From positions 3,162,001 to 3,226,000 of the forward strand of contig NC_065562.1 of assembly GCF_022605725.1 (NCBI RefSeq): DNA of 64,000 nucleotides, given 5' to 3'. Below are positions 34,381 through 45,800 of the stretch, piece by piece. The position numbers and the translations under genes were made by a program. This DNA comes from Anthonomus grandis grandis (taxonomy: Eukaryota > Arthropoda > Insecta > Coleoptera > Curculionidae). A model generated the notes under the pieces. That model worked only from the letters and a program-made list of their open reading frames with translations, had not been told where the DNA came from and searched no databases. The stretch's first letter is position 1. Every line of letters begins with the position of its first letter.

Positions 34381-36307
34381 CCGGGTGGTGCGTCGCCGAG
34401 CGGAACATGTAAATTTTAAGGGGGTCAATTATTGGCTTTCCTGTACATTTTACAGGAAAAATGTAAGATAACTTTTTGAAGAGACCAATCTGGCAAACCC
34501 TCGTGCAAAGTTTCAAAAAATTTTAATAAGCAAATCTTCAACTATTCAATTAAATGTAATTGCAAAATTCCCAAATTTTCGGTTTAGGTAAAAGCAGATA
34601 CCAGCCACCAGCAAACAATTTGTTATAAGGCTTTGTCAAATCTGACGTACAGCCGAATATAAGAAATGTTTTTTTTTTGTTTCATCAATCTCACAACCAT
34701 ATATTCAAAGTAAGACACGTTAACATTAATTTTTTATCTAAACTTTTATTTAATATAACGATAAAGTTAAACCAATAACAATTATTATTATATGATAAAA
34801 TTATTATAAAAAATAATTTTATCATACTTAGAATTTAATTAAACCAATAGCAGTATATGAAATATTTTCAATTCGGAAAAAAAGAGAACAGAACTCTTAA
34901 TATTTTACTAAGTGTGGAAAAATAAAATAAAATAAAATACAATAACTTTTTTTAAAATAATAGAGAATTACATAAAAATATCAATTAATCAAATGTTCAA
35001 ACAACCCCTCATTAACAGCTAAACAATATCATAACCGATCATAAAATTCATTTCTAACGTTACTAAGTTGATATTGGGAAATTTTATTACATTCTAACGA
35101 AATAGCGTTTTGTGACTGGTTTAGATTCTCAAATTTTACACTTTTATAAATGACACTTTTTAAATGACCCCACAAAAAGAAGTCATTCGGTGAAAGATCA
35201 GGTGACCTGGTTGCCCAAAGTATCCGGTACCGTGGACCAAAAATATTGCCGTTAAAAACATTTTCCAAGCACTCTCTAACCATACGGGCATTATGGGCCG
35301 GACAACCATCCATTTGTTACCAGATCATTTGATCTTCCCGAACAATTTCTTCCAAGGCGGGTCCAATTTGATTTTGAAATAAGTTCAAATAGGTTTCAGC
35401 TGTTATGTTATAGTCCACAAAAAACAGTCCAATGATTTGGTGTCCGATAATTCCCACGAATACATTTGTTGTTTGGGGATATTGTGTCCGAGTATGAACA
35501 AAGCGATGTTCATTTTCTTGGCTCCAATACCTGCAATTCTGAACATTTGGTTCATTGTTGAGGGTAAATGTATATTCATCGGTAAAACAAATATTTCTTA
35601 AAAAATTCCTATTATTATTTGCTCTTTTCATTATTTCAAAACAAAATGCCATTCTTCGCTCTTCATCTCCTTCCTGCTGAACTCTTGATGTTTTTCGAAT
35701 TTATACGAATAATATTTCGGTTTTTTTAAAGTGCGCAATACCGTTGTATGATGTTTATTTACCTCTTGCCCAAGAACCCTCGTACTAACCATCTTGTTTT
35801 CCTCCACATTCAGTAGAATATTAAGATCTCTGTTCTCTCCTTTAGACTCGAACTTATTGATAATACGTTTAATAGTTAAAATGGACGGAAGCCCATTCCG
35901 TCCATTTGGTGGAGAAATAAACTGAAACATTTCAGATACTGCTCTAAAACTGTTTCCGGCATAATGCCACTTAATTATGGCTATTTCTTTGTCGATTGAA
36001 TAATTCATACTTGTTTTCAAATATCGACTGTCACTGATTTATTGACACTTTTTCTCACGTCAGTGACAATATTCATTTTACTGGTGCCCGTTTGGTTTTA
36101 CCTGAACCTAAAATTTGCTAATTTTGCAATTACATTTAATTGAATAATTCAAGATTCGCTTATTAAAATTTTTTGAGAATTTGCACAAGGATTTGCCAGA
36201 TTGGTCTCTTCAAAAAGTTATCTTACATTTTTTCTATAAAATGTACAGGGAAGCCAATAATTGACCCCCGTTAAATTTACATGGGTTCGCTTTTATTGAC
36301 CTCCCTG
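34381..36307 (-). mobile_element. DD41D mariner, nearly intact
   Basis: Long inverted repeats: CATGTAAATTTTAAGGGGGT at 34,406 returns inverted at 36,264-36,283. Outside it, CGGGTGG (left) and the inverse of CAGGGAGGTCAATAAAAGC (right) are degenerate counterparts ending at TA (36,308-36,309). The transposase is on the minus strand. The element lies in the 8-kb FANCI intron. Confidence 0.82.
35029..36020 (-). pseudogene. DD41D mariner transposase, one frameshift and one stop
   Basis: The start is at 36,020 (MKTSMNYSIDKEIAIIKWHY). A frameshift lies near 35,640, and a single TAA near 35,314 separates DQMIW from QMDGCPAHN. Catalytic residues are all present: ICFTDEYTF, QMDGCPAHN and RSPDLSPNDFFLWGHLK. 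Counting from the second to the third Asp gives 41 intervening residues, which places it in the DD41D (rosa/Visitor) group. It is clearly a different subfamily from the copies at 549 and 16,580. The stop looks like a simple CAA to TAA change. Confidence 0.9.
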
Positions 36308-36435
36308 TACGTACATTTGCGAGTGAAAATAATAAAAAAGCATTTAATTCTAGTCAAAAAAGGTATACTTCTTTGATCTCCAAAAAGTAGACCGTTTTCG
36401 AAATAAACGCATTTTTTATTAGGTTGCGTATGAAG
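36308..36435 (+). repeat. About 130-bp direct repeat, copy 1 (copy 2 at 38,002-38,128)
   Basis: Starts CGTACATTTGCGAGTGAAAA and ends near TTTTTATTAGGTTGCGTA; the second copy at 38,002 differs by only a few bases. Copy 2 is part of the noncoding arm of a mariner-like fragment, so copy 1 is probably another relic of it. Confidence 0.8.
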
Positions 36436-36644
36436 CATTGTAATGACACGCTTGCCTATTTTTTTCAACTGATATAACACGGCATATTTTGTCAAATGTC
36501 ATATTACTATTTAAATAAAAGAACAAATTTTTCAATGCAATATTTTTTTCAGTATCTTAATACGACATATTTTATTTAACATTTACCTAACATAACATAG
36601 GTACATACAAATGGTAAACAAACAGAAAAAATATGAAGTTTACA

Positions 36645-36754
36645 AAATATTTCAACATAACATCTTCGATACGACCACCTTCTTGTCTAATGAAAGTACG
36701 TATGCGAGGGAATATAGCGTACGGCATATCAATTTTTTCTTCATTGGTAAACAT
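36645..36754 (-). pseudogene. Possible N-terminal fragment of a mariner-type transposase
   Basis: The minus frame begins MFTNEEKIDMPYAIFPRI. The TNEEKIDM-like opening resembles the N-terminus of DUF4817-type transposases, but only about 20 residues support it. The rest is unrecognised. Confidence 0.25.
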
Positions 36755-37040
36755 TTTAAATATTAGCAAATTTATTTAAATAACAAATAATAACTGCGCC
36801 GTATGTATTATGTCAATTGAAAAATTATAACTGACACAACTGACCATACAGAAAACCCACGAAGCGGGTGATATTTTTAATGTTGTAAATTAAACTTTTA
36901 CGTGATAGATAAGGTTAACTTTCATGTATACCTAATACCTTTTATTATTTTGTAGGTATTGCCTGGCGCCTATTTCTGAAACATTCTTTACATATTTATT
37001 TATGCACTAAATGCTTTTTAATAATACTTGAATAACATAC

Positions 37041-37241
37041 CTTTGAATAACATGTGCATAAATGACAGAAGAGATACTCGTAAGATTTTCAAAATGATTT
37101 TTCTGGTCTATAGTATCAACTAGCTTTGAGCTCTTATGCTTTAAAACTAAATGGGCTGCGGCTTGAAAAAAATGTCTATGTAAAGCAGTATTTGTCCGAA
37201 TCGTAGTTGCGTCGTTTTTCATGACCCACTCTACATCTGCC
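37041..37241 (-). CDS. FANCI: FANCI exon
   Basis: The exon is 201 bp. Acceptor GATTTTTAG, donor GTATGT. Its first base completes a CAG codon split with the exon at 46,376, and its last two bases (AG) are completed by the exon at 29,024. It encodes ADVEWVMKNDATTIRTNT, FFQAAAHLVLKHKSSKL and ENLTSISSVIYAHVIQ, in the position of the FANCI segment around EFMRYAVNVALQKVQQLK and NLCDITRVLLWRY. Confidence 0.88.
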
Positions 37242-38181
37242 CTAAAAATCAAAAAGAACATGAGTAAAAATGTGCCAAATTTGAAATATTCAAATTATAT
37301 TTATTAAAATTAGTATGTCGGTATTTTTACGTACCGATAAACTTATTTAACTCTTAACATTTCATCTTTAACATAAAAATAAAAATAATTTTAAACTTTC
37401 GGAAAAGTGCCAACCTAATATTTGTCTATTTTTTTAGGTAAAATTCAACTGCGAATAGTGCATCTAATTATTCAGAGAATATGCCTCATGAAATTTTCGA
37501 AAAAATATTGAAGAGGACGACAGCCTGTTTATACTTCCTACCCCAGATGTAAATACCTTTCACGCTTCTAACAGCAAGCTTCTACCTAGGGTTGGATGAT
37601 CCAACAAATTTTACATCATTTCCGGACCGATCCAGTACAAACAAATACCTGTTTCATGGATCAGTTCCAAGTTCGAGTCCGAACTGAACCCTATTATACA
37701 GGGTGTCCCGTAATTAATTGGACATAGGTTAATGTAGGATACCTGACAAGAAAATAAACCATTTGAGCTCAATATCGCTTAGCAAAATGTTATTGGTTTT
37801 CGTTCTACAGGGTGTTAAAACTAATTTTTTACGAAACATTTATTGAAATATTTTGGAATCCACTGGACAGATTAACCTAAAATTTGGCGTACTATTATTA
37901 TTTGGGATGAAGAACACGAATATGATATCTATTTTGCCATTGCCACTAGATGGCGCCACATTGAGTGATTAAAAAGGTCATAACTTTTTTGACCTTCCTG
38001 TACGTACATTTGCGAGTGAAAATAATAAAAAAGCATTTAATTCTAGTAAAAAAAGGTATACTTCTTTGATCTCCAAAAAGTAGACTGTTTTCGAAATAAA
38101 CGCATTTTTTATTAGGTTGCGTACGAACACTTAATCTAAAATTTTATTAACAACGATAAAATTAGAAAAGGCTGTTGATTA

Positions 38182-38960
38182 TAATAATTGTTCAAAATGT
38201 TCACCATCCACTAGGACACATTGTCTAATTTTTTTATTTAAATTTTGCTCCAAACAATGATTCTTTTTGGGCCCTGATGGTATTGACTCCTTCCACAATC
38301 TTTTGCCACAATTCCTGACGGTTATTTATTTTATTTTTATACACAAGTGATTTCAAGTAGTCCCAGAAATAAAAATTACAAGCCAGAAAAATGGTTCATT
38401 TAACAGAAATGCACAAAATAACAATTCTACAGATGATTGGCTATGGAGATAATACACGGACGCAAATGGAAGTAGCTCGCTTATTTCACGAAAAATTTCC
38501 AAATTTGCCGCCTTTAACCCAAGGGACAATTAGTCAAATAGAAAAGAAATTCCACGAGCTGGGCCATGCTAGGCAATAAGTGAGGATACCAAATTGGGTG
38601 TTATTGCTCGAGTTTGAGGAACACCCACATACATCTACTCGGAAAGCAGCCCCAGTACTCGATATTAGCTATTCATCAGTAATTAGAATATTAAAAGAAA
38701 ACAAAATGCATCCCTATAAAATTATACCCACCCAGGAGCTCGCGGAAGACGATTTTGATAGGAGAATGTATTTTTGCAAACAAATGATTTCAATATTAGA
38801 CAGCAATTTGATCCAATTAGAACATGTTATGTTTTCTGATGAGTGCACCTTTACTCTTCACGGTCATGCCAATCGTCAAAATTGCCGCTATTGGTCCAGG
38901 GAAAATCCTCGCTGGACGAGAGAAGACAATACTCAATACTTCTTTCAGTTTTTACTGCCT
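38182..38960. pseudogene. Mariner transposase halves in inverted, head-apposed order
   Basis: 38,182-38,372 on the minus strand is a C-terminal piece: FWDYLKSLVYKNKINNRQEL, VEGVNTIRAQKES, and after a frameshift RQCVLVDGEHFEQLL and stop. 19 bp away, from 38,391 on the plus strand, an N-terminal half begins with MVHLTEMHKITILQMIGYGD. It has a stop near 38,577 and a frame continuing to FSDECTFTLHGHANRQNCRY, carrying the first Asp. The second and third Asp regions are missing from the plus strand part. A single element cannot have this order without an internal inversion or two insertions. Confidence 0.78.
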
Positions 38961-39179
38961 TTTTATTAAAATGAAATTAAATTAATTTTATTAGAATAAA
39001 TACTATTTCTTTAAGTATTTAGTATGTGCTTAATATAATTATAATAAAAAACAAACACTAAAATGAAATAAAATATCTAAAATAAGGCAAAAAAAAAACG
39101 ACTCCGGTCCATCCGTGTATCATTTTGATTGTTCATACACGCGTATAACATGTACCACCCGGACTCAGATTACAATAAT

Positions 39180-39310
39180 AACCTAAACACCGCGGACGTC
39201 ACGTTCCATCGTTCCGTTTGGTTTCGCTAGACCGTATTAATAATAGCTTTGTTCGCGGTGACAGTTCTGAACGCATCCCGGATCGCATATGCGCATGCGT
39301 GATTCATAAC
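39180..39310. promoter_or_regulatory. CpG-rich promoter-like block
   Basis: A GC-rich island inside the second hAT. It contains a CRE-like GGACGTCACG (about 39,193) and a palindromic TGCGCATGCG (about 39,290), the core recognised by NRF-1/Erect wing. No start site or gene can be tied to it. Confidence 0.35.
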
Positions 39311-39424
39311 CATTCGAACGAATTCATGGTACAGCTTAAATTTGTGTTTTGTGTAGTATAGGTTATTTTTTTCGATTGTTTTGTTTAGGAAGGAGTTTTT
39401 TTTTCTTTAAACAGTAAAGATTTA

Positions 39425-39685
39425 AAGCAGAGAAATGGCTCAGAGATACTGTAATGAATTTTAATGGAGTTATTTTTTCTGAGTCTGCTCCATGGGGATG
39501 CAGCAAATCGATTTGCCAGTTCATCAGTCAGTGCTGAGCCCATTCGAAAATGTTGAAAATCCAGGTTATCATCAAATTGTGGGACAATGTTTTTTAAATA
39601 TCTAACATTTTTTTGGGAACTTCGGTAACTTCTAAGAGGTTCTCCAAGTCCCTCATCACTGGAACTTAAAATGATCAGACTTCAA
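39425..39685 (-). pseudogene. Unassigned transposase-like N-terminal fragment
   Basis: An open minus-strand frame of about 85 codons: SSDEGLGEPLRSYRSS, then NIVPQFDDNLDFQHFRMGS and ELANRFAASPWSRLRK. The FxxHFRM-like segment resembles N-terminal regions of PIF/Harbinger nucleases and some hAT-related proteins. No catalytic domain follows. It ends within the hAT at 37,587-40,004. Confidence 0.35.
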
Positions 39686-40007
39686 ACTATCCATAAAACT
39701 AATAAAAAACAGTAGGGCAAGCAATTATTATTCGAAACAGAAACTATTATTGGTTTTAAATTTAAAAATTAAATAAAATAAGCACTACTTATCAGAAAAC
39801 ACAAAAATCATAAATAGTCAACATACATCAAATATGTCATTAAAAATCTACTGCGCAAGTCCAGAATTCTAATGAGAGTCCAAGGATCGATCGGATCCAG
39901 ACTCGAACTTGGACTCATGTTTTCTAGTGGATCGGTTGTTCCACGGCTCCAACTATAAAGATCAGTTCCGCGAGATCAGTTCCAGTATTGGGTAGCCATC
40001 ACTACTT

Positions 40008-40330
40008 CTACCCATTCAAAAGACCAAACTCAAGGAAAGTACACATGATGACCATCATCCCCAATAACCAGCCTTTAACGCTAGTTATTTCGAATCCCCC
40101 TTGCAACGCAAATAAATAAAGAATGATAGACAAACCAATTTTAAGTATTTCCACAAAAGTAAAATAATGAGTGGACACTGGTGGTAGCTTAACTTTACTT
40201 CCACAGGATCTCGAATCGAATGCACCCGATGTGACGTCACGCAAAGTACGTCGTCCAATAGATCGGCGAGTAGATCTGTGGTTGCCATGCCAACGGGCAG
40301 CGTCATGCATATGCTGCGGGCACAAAGTCC
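40008..40330 (-). other. Open frame with promoter-like upstream block, unrecognised
   Basis: A 105-codon minus frame ends with two hydrophobic segments (KIGLSIILYLFALQGGF; GWLLGMMVIMCTFLEFGLL). The second vaguely resembles the third membrane helix of Cys-loop channels, but support is weak. The upstream part (40,200-40,330) has a perfect CRE (GTGACGTCAC), a CCAAT motif and a palindrome-like GTTGCCATGCCAAC. The antisense strand across 37,500-37,586 joined to 40,005-40,080 is also open. Which strand, if any, is coding cannot be decided. Confidence 0.25.
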
Positions 40331-40639
40331 TTCAAAATTAAATATATTTTCGAAAATAGGACACCGTCCTTTGAAGAAAAAGTTAAAATTAATAAATTAG
40401 GTCGTCCTACGGCCCATTTACAAAGAAAATCAACGGTAGTATGTTGAATGTTTGGAAAGAAAATATCTAAGAGAGTAAACATGGTAAAATATTGTCATCG
40501 TCAAATGGACTTATATGTAATTTAAATTCAGGTGATTTTTATTTCCTTTTAGAAGCTCTTCATCATTTATCATATAACTTCAAAAGTGGAAATATTTCTT
40601 AATTATGATTATTAAGAAATTCGAAATCAAATTTTTTTT

Positions 40640-41882
40640 ATTATTTCAACAAGCTAACAATGAACATGCAAAGAGCTCTCAATATTTTCGAGCACTGGTG
40701 CAAAAGACACTAGGATGCAATCTGGAAACTGTTCAACGGAGGCTAAAAATTACCTCGAGCTCAGTGCTGACAGAGCCAGATACACAGGCTATCAGAGACC
40801 CATTCGAGAAATCATGTCCCCTAAGCAAACCACGTCAGGGAACACTTCCTGGTAGAACCAAGAACTGAGTGAGCATAGGCGGATAAAAAGAAAACTCTTC
40901 AACACAGCAAAGAGAATTGGGAAGTGAAAACAATATAGACAAATCTGAACATCTAAGGGTAAACCCCGCAAAAATCACCCTAGTCGCCTTCACCCAAAGG
41001 AGGAAACTAAAGCCCATAAGAAACTTAGAGTACTCTTTGGTGAATACCCGAGACTCGAAGATGAGGTCAAAGATCTAGTGGTGACCCTGGATAAACAACT
41101 CAGCTACAAGACATGTACATGGAAACTCTAATGTACTATAACAGAATGTTCGGCACATCATGGGGACTCTCACCAAAAATGATACACTGGGGTATACACT
41201 ACAACAATGGTGAGATCCATCATTACATACGTAGCACTAATATGGCATGTGGCAGAAAAGAGGACTGTTATTCAAATACTCAATAGAACACACAGAACAG
41301 CGTGTCTGGATATAGCAGAAGCGATATCAACGACACCGACTGCTGCCCTGGAAAACCTAACAGAGCTAAGCCCATTACATTTAGTAATAAGGGCTGAAGC
41401 AATATCAGGAGCAAAAAGGCTACTGTCGAATGGGCAATGATCGTAACGAAAATTGGACACAATGCCCTATTCGTCAATATACAGGACCTTAGGCGTATGG
41501 CACTAAGAACGGGTAAAACCAAGATTACAGAGTCAGACAACTTTTGATAATTAAGGAGGGAAAAAGACCACTGGGAACAGAAGTTACCCGACTTAGGCAA
41601 GGTGGCTTCTTAGTACTGTGCACTGCGTCCATACGATCGAAGATCGAAGTAGCAGTGGGCGTACTAGAGCCTGGAAAACAGGGCAGGCAACTCACGCTAA
41701 GCGTGAGCCTGGAAGCAACAAACTTACAGGCAAACATAATACGAATCTTCGAGACTAGGTTAAAGACCGTACAATACTGCTGGGAGAATCTCGCGAACCT
41801 AGCTAAAGAGCAAAACAGGCTAGAGATAATCCTATCTCAGAAAATGGCCAACCATCGTATTGTAGGGTTATACAACTTATAA
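40640..41882 (+). mobile_element. Decayed non-LTR retrotransposon with RNase H region
   Basis: Plus-strand fragments in shifting frames match the distal reverse transcriptase and RNase H of a jockey/I-like LINE: NPAKITLVAFTQRRKLKPIR, a HIMGTLTKN piece, VRSIITYVALIWHVAEKRTV, then ALENLTELSPLHLVIRAEAI with GAKRLLSNG, and a region from 41,544 that reads like RNase H with its first Asp region altered. It ends in MANHRIVGLYNL at 41,882. Multiple stops. It lies in the FANCI intron between exons at 37,041 and 46,376. Confidence 0.7.
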
Positions 41883-42149
41883 TGAAAGAAGCCAGCAAAA
41901 TGTGTAAAAAATAAAACCCGAAAAAAGGGATATCAGGCACTGGTTGAAACTTGGGCATAAAAGCTACTAGAAATAACTGTGAACGCTGGCACTCCGAACC
42001 ACTCTTGGGCAGCCCGCCCTTCAGGAAGGGTAAGAACATACTGGGTCACTCCAGGCCACAACTGCGAAAGGTAGCAGAGCTGGCATAAACAATAACGTAT
42101 TGAATTGCCTAAACCTAATAGACTTATTTTAAAAGAATACTGCGACATT

Positions 42150-43133
42150 TTGATTTTTTAACTCTAAAAAGAATTCAGTGTCTTTTAAGAAGTACGATGG
42201 CTCAGGATAGACTTAATATTCTCGCCATGCTTTCAACAGAAAAAAAAACTTGTACAGAATATTTTAGATTTTGATAATAAAGTGATCAAAGTATTTGCTG
42301 CCTAAGAAAATAAAAAAATATATTTTAAATACTTTCTTTTTTCTAGATTCGGTTTCACCCGAACTGAATGTGAGTCACCGCTTGATAATGGCAGGGTTCA
42401 AACATAATATGTATTCTACTCGGTGCAAAGTTATAATTTTTTAAGGATACGATTGTTTTTTTCATGACTTTGAGTCTATAATTTGGGCGCGGAATGTTCA
42501 GTTTTTTTAGCCTCCGGAAGATCGCCTACGCCGCCGTTTTTTCGCGTTTTTTGATCCTTTATTATATTTTATATTTATATTTCCATTTACTTATATGCAC
42601 CCCCATATTAAAAAACCAAGAACCGCCACTTCATAACTCCAAAATGAAAAAAATGTCTGAAAAATCTGATTTGACAGCAAATCCAGCTATCGGGTGGGAT
42701 TTAAATTATCCTCAATAAAAAATGAACCTATTATCCTGTTACCAATTATACCTGCTCAAACATTTACCTTTTCAGAATACTAAGTATGTGTTTCACACAT
42801 CCAGTGCAGACTTTTATCTAACCAATATCTGCAATTATGTCGATTCATCAGAGAAAAACAATGCTTAAATTTAAAAGTACCCTTTTAAACTATCCTAAAT
42901 CGTAAAATGCATAAAAAATATACCATTCCATTAAAAAAAATGTAACTTTGGTCTGTAATACCAGATTTAACTAACTAACGCAATAAATCTGTGGTATTAC
43001 TGTTGTGATGCCTCCTGTATATGGAAAGTTATCTTCATAATGTACATGTGATAGAGAACTATAATTTTAAAAATAAAAACCATTTTTGTTGCGGAAACCG
43101 AGCAAATAAGATTTTTCGGCCAGTTACAGTATA
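42150..43133. other. No gene recognised
   Basis: A 74-codon plus frame at 42,494-42,718 has no motif. No terminal repeats were identified. Confidence 0.35.
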
Positions 43134-43336
43134 CAGGGCAGCACACAAAACTTATAAGTTAGTTGACGAAATAGTGCTGTAATTGGCGGCCTCTAGAAGT
43201 TTGGCAATAAAAAGTAACAGAGCGTTGTAATTTTGACTTATGAACTTTTGGACTAAGGTATGTTTGGGTCAATTCACATATTTTGGTATGTAGTATCGTC
43301 AGTTTCGAAATTTCCCAACTTTTCGCAGATACCCTG
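43134..43336. mobile_element. 203-bp mini element with TATACAGGG ends
   Basis: CAGGGCAGCAC at the left and the inverse, GCAGATACCCTG, at the right, each flanked by TA, bound 203 bp of noncoding sequence. This fits a Tc1/mariner-derived MITE or solo remnant. Confidence 0.5.
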
Positions 43337-43619
43337 TATAACCGCACATTGACGAACTAAAGTGGAAAGTTCCTCATGCAACATCTAGATAATAGAAATG
43401 TCAGTCCTTAAGTTATCCAAGCATATTACCATACCAGCTAATTCAGAGGTGTTGGTTAATGAAACAAAAAAAAATCTTTTTGGATTGAGCACATAAAAAA
43501 CTGTAAAGTATATGGTTAAGAAAATCTTTTATCAAAGGCGGAATCCACCCAGAAGCACTCTACTGTTTTGGTTCTAAAGGTAAACTTAAAAGGATGGGAT
43601 GCACACCTGAAACAAAGAT

Positions 43620-44700
43620 AAAATATTGGCTTATGCTGAAGAAGTAGCAGTCATGAACATGGAATGGAATGTTGATGGAATTTGCCATGTACAGACCTTT
43701 ACCTGTAAGTTCTGAACAACTTTTGAAGAATCTTCTGCCAATCTGACCATAGACCACAGTATTAAACTGCGACGTCTTATTAAAGAGAATCAAGATGTAA
43801 TTTCCTTGCACGATAATGGCCTGGCAATAGTGCAACATCGAATTAACACTGGAGACAAGGCTTAGATAATACCTTAAAGAATTGCCATAAAAAGAAAGGA
43901 CGCACCTATCAGATTCTGTGTGGGCATCTGTGTGAATTCTGTGTGAAAATCGGCGACTAAATGTTATTACAAATAAAGACATCTTATGCCAAGAATTGAC
44001 ATTGTTCCCTGGATACGCTATACGTTGATTGTGACAACGTATTCAAAGCGGGATCCGAAATGTGGACACTGGCAGGTAAAAATGCATACAAAAAAATAAT
44101 GCGCTGTCGACTGCAACAGAACTTCGGCAGTTTACAGTTCCTTTGGATTCCAGCTAACTATGAAAGGCTTATGGCAATTGTGTTCTATGGATAAATTGGA
44201 AAACATGCCTAATTTATCTTGATGACGGTATTATACTAGGAAAAACATTAAAGAACGTCTAAGAGGTATTTGTTAAGCCCCGAGAGGCCAGCCGTTAATT
44301 ATGTCCTGAGATTTTTTGTCACTTTCAAAAAGAACTTCGATACCTCGGCGACTTAATATCAGAAAATAGTGTCAAGTCTGATAAAGATAAAGTAAAAGAT
44401 CAAAAGGTATTGAATTGTCAGCAGCCTGAAAAAGCGCTTCAAAGGCAAAACAGGGCACTGTGCACATCTCCAATTTTAACGCACCTAATTCTCAGACAAA
44501 CGTTTATTTTGAATACTGATGCCAGCAATGTTAGGAAAAGAAGATAGGAAACTACTCTTCTTAAATTTACTTCTTGAAAGAAACCTCAAATGACATGAAC
44601 AGAATGGTTTATGTAGGAAGAGAAAACGGATTCCCAATGCTTGTCCCAATGAAAATCGAGAACACACATCAAAATGGTCTAGGGGACAAGGAGACGTTTT
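43620..44700 (+). mobile_element. Ty3/gypsy pol fragment
   Basis: Across frames the plus strand reads VQHRINTGDKA (upstream of reverse transcriptase), then much missing sequence, then LIYLDDGIILGKTLKNV with the RT active-site LDD, KELRYLGDLISEN, LCTSPILTHLILRQTF, and LNTDASN, which starts RNase H. These are in the order of Ty3/gypsy retrotransposons. Stops and frameshifts are frequent, and the first half of RT is absent. No LTR was matched to it. Confidence 0.75.
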
Positions 44701-44999
44701 ATTTTTAGATGAACATTTGTTTCCTAGATAAATTGGGCATTCTTTTAAACATATTATATCATCATCATCAAATTAAGTTATTCTCGTTGATATTAAATAA
44801 ATAGTTCGAATTCTTCAAGGCATATTTGGTAAACTGAAAAAAGTATTCAGTACAATTTTTGCTGCCAGTGTACAGAGAGAATGTGTTTTAATTGTATGTG
44901 CAATGGTCAATTGCATAGTTAATATGCAAATGTAACATCTTAATCGTGAAGCACAGTTACGAGGTGTTGGTATGATATAGGGTGAACATCCGCGACGTC

Positions 45000-45800
45000 G
45001 CTGTATTACTACTTAGTTATACCAGTAGTAATTTTACCAAGAACACTATCGAAAGGTTATGGCAGAGATTTTAAATGACTTGTGTATAGAGATTTGAGAG
45101 AAAGACATACTTTTCGACCAATCGACGAAGAGCAACAAAACCTGCACATGATAGGTTTCTTTGCCTTCAAAACTTAAGAAACCCCAATATTGTCAGAACA
45201 ATAAAGGTGAGCTTAAAATTGTTCATGGCTTTAGTGTTACTGTTCAAACAATAAGGAATAGTTTTTATGAAAATAATCTTTATCCCGTAGAAATCGCGCA
45301 AGGAGATTACGATGGGCCAAGGAACTTCTGAAATGGGTAAAACGTCAATGGGCATGCATTCTTTTACTGATAAATCAAGATTTAGTCTACGTCCTAATTC
45401 AAGAAGGCTTCACGTGTGGCGAACATCTGCCAACGCGTTACGCTTGCAAACCATTCAAAAAGTTGCTGGTTTCCATTAAAGGAATTTTAACAGCAAACGA
45501 ATATCAAGATCAAATTCTGAAGCATCCCATTATTTATCCACACGCTACAGAATATGGTGAAAATGTTGTACTTATGCACGACAATGCACGTTCGAATATT
45601 GTAAGAGCCGCTAGAAACTTTTTGGAGCAGCACAATATTCAGGTACTGCCATGGGCGCATTCGTTCGCAATCCCCTGACTTAAATTCTATCAAAAACGTT
45701 TTGGATATGTTGAAAAGGCGTATTTCAAATCTAGGAATAGTGTTCCAGACAAAGGAAGTTCCTGAACTCTATGTAAGAGCAATGGCTACAAATTGATAAT
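45000..45800 (+). pseudogene. Tc1-like (DD34E type) transposase relic
   Basis: Fragments in three frames: RNSFYENNLYPVEIAQG; VANICQRVTLANHSKSCWF; GILTANEYQDQILKHPIIYP; LMHDNARSNIVRAARNFLEQ with the second Asp; then SPDLNSIKNVLDMLKRRI, where the family has NPIENVW, so the catalytic Glu is changed to Lys. The first Asp region is not recognisable. No terminal repeats were identified. Confidence 0.75.

Larger units (their letters stand above)
37587..40004. mobile_element. Second hAT element with perfect 8-bp TSD
   Basis: Starts TAGGGTTGGATGATCCAAC and ends in the inverse of TAGTGATGGCTACCCAATAC. The 8-bp sequence CTTCTACC is present at 37,579-37,586 and at 40,005-40,012 without mismatch. Both ends continue with diverged GATC/ACCGATCC-rich sequence. 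The interior holds a chimeric mariner relic (about 37,700-38,960), a CpG-rich block (39,180-39,310) and a minus-strand coding remnant (39,425-39,685). No hAT transposase was recognised. Confidence 0.8.

Noticed and set aside
40008..40325. Cys-loop channel or exchanger exon
   Set aside because: Resemblance rests on one hydrophobic helix. The rest does not align and the other strand is equally open.
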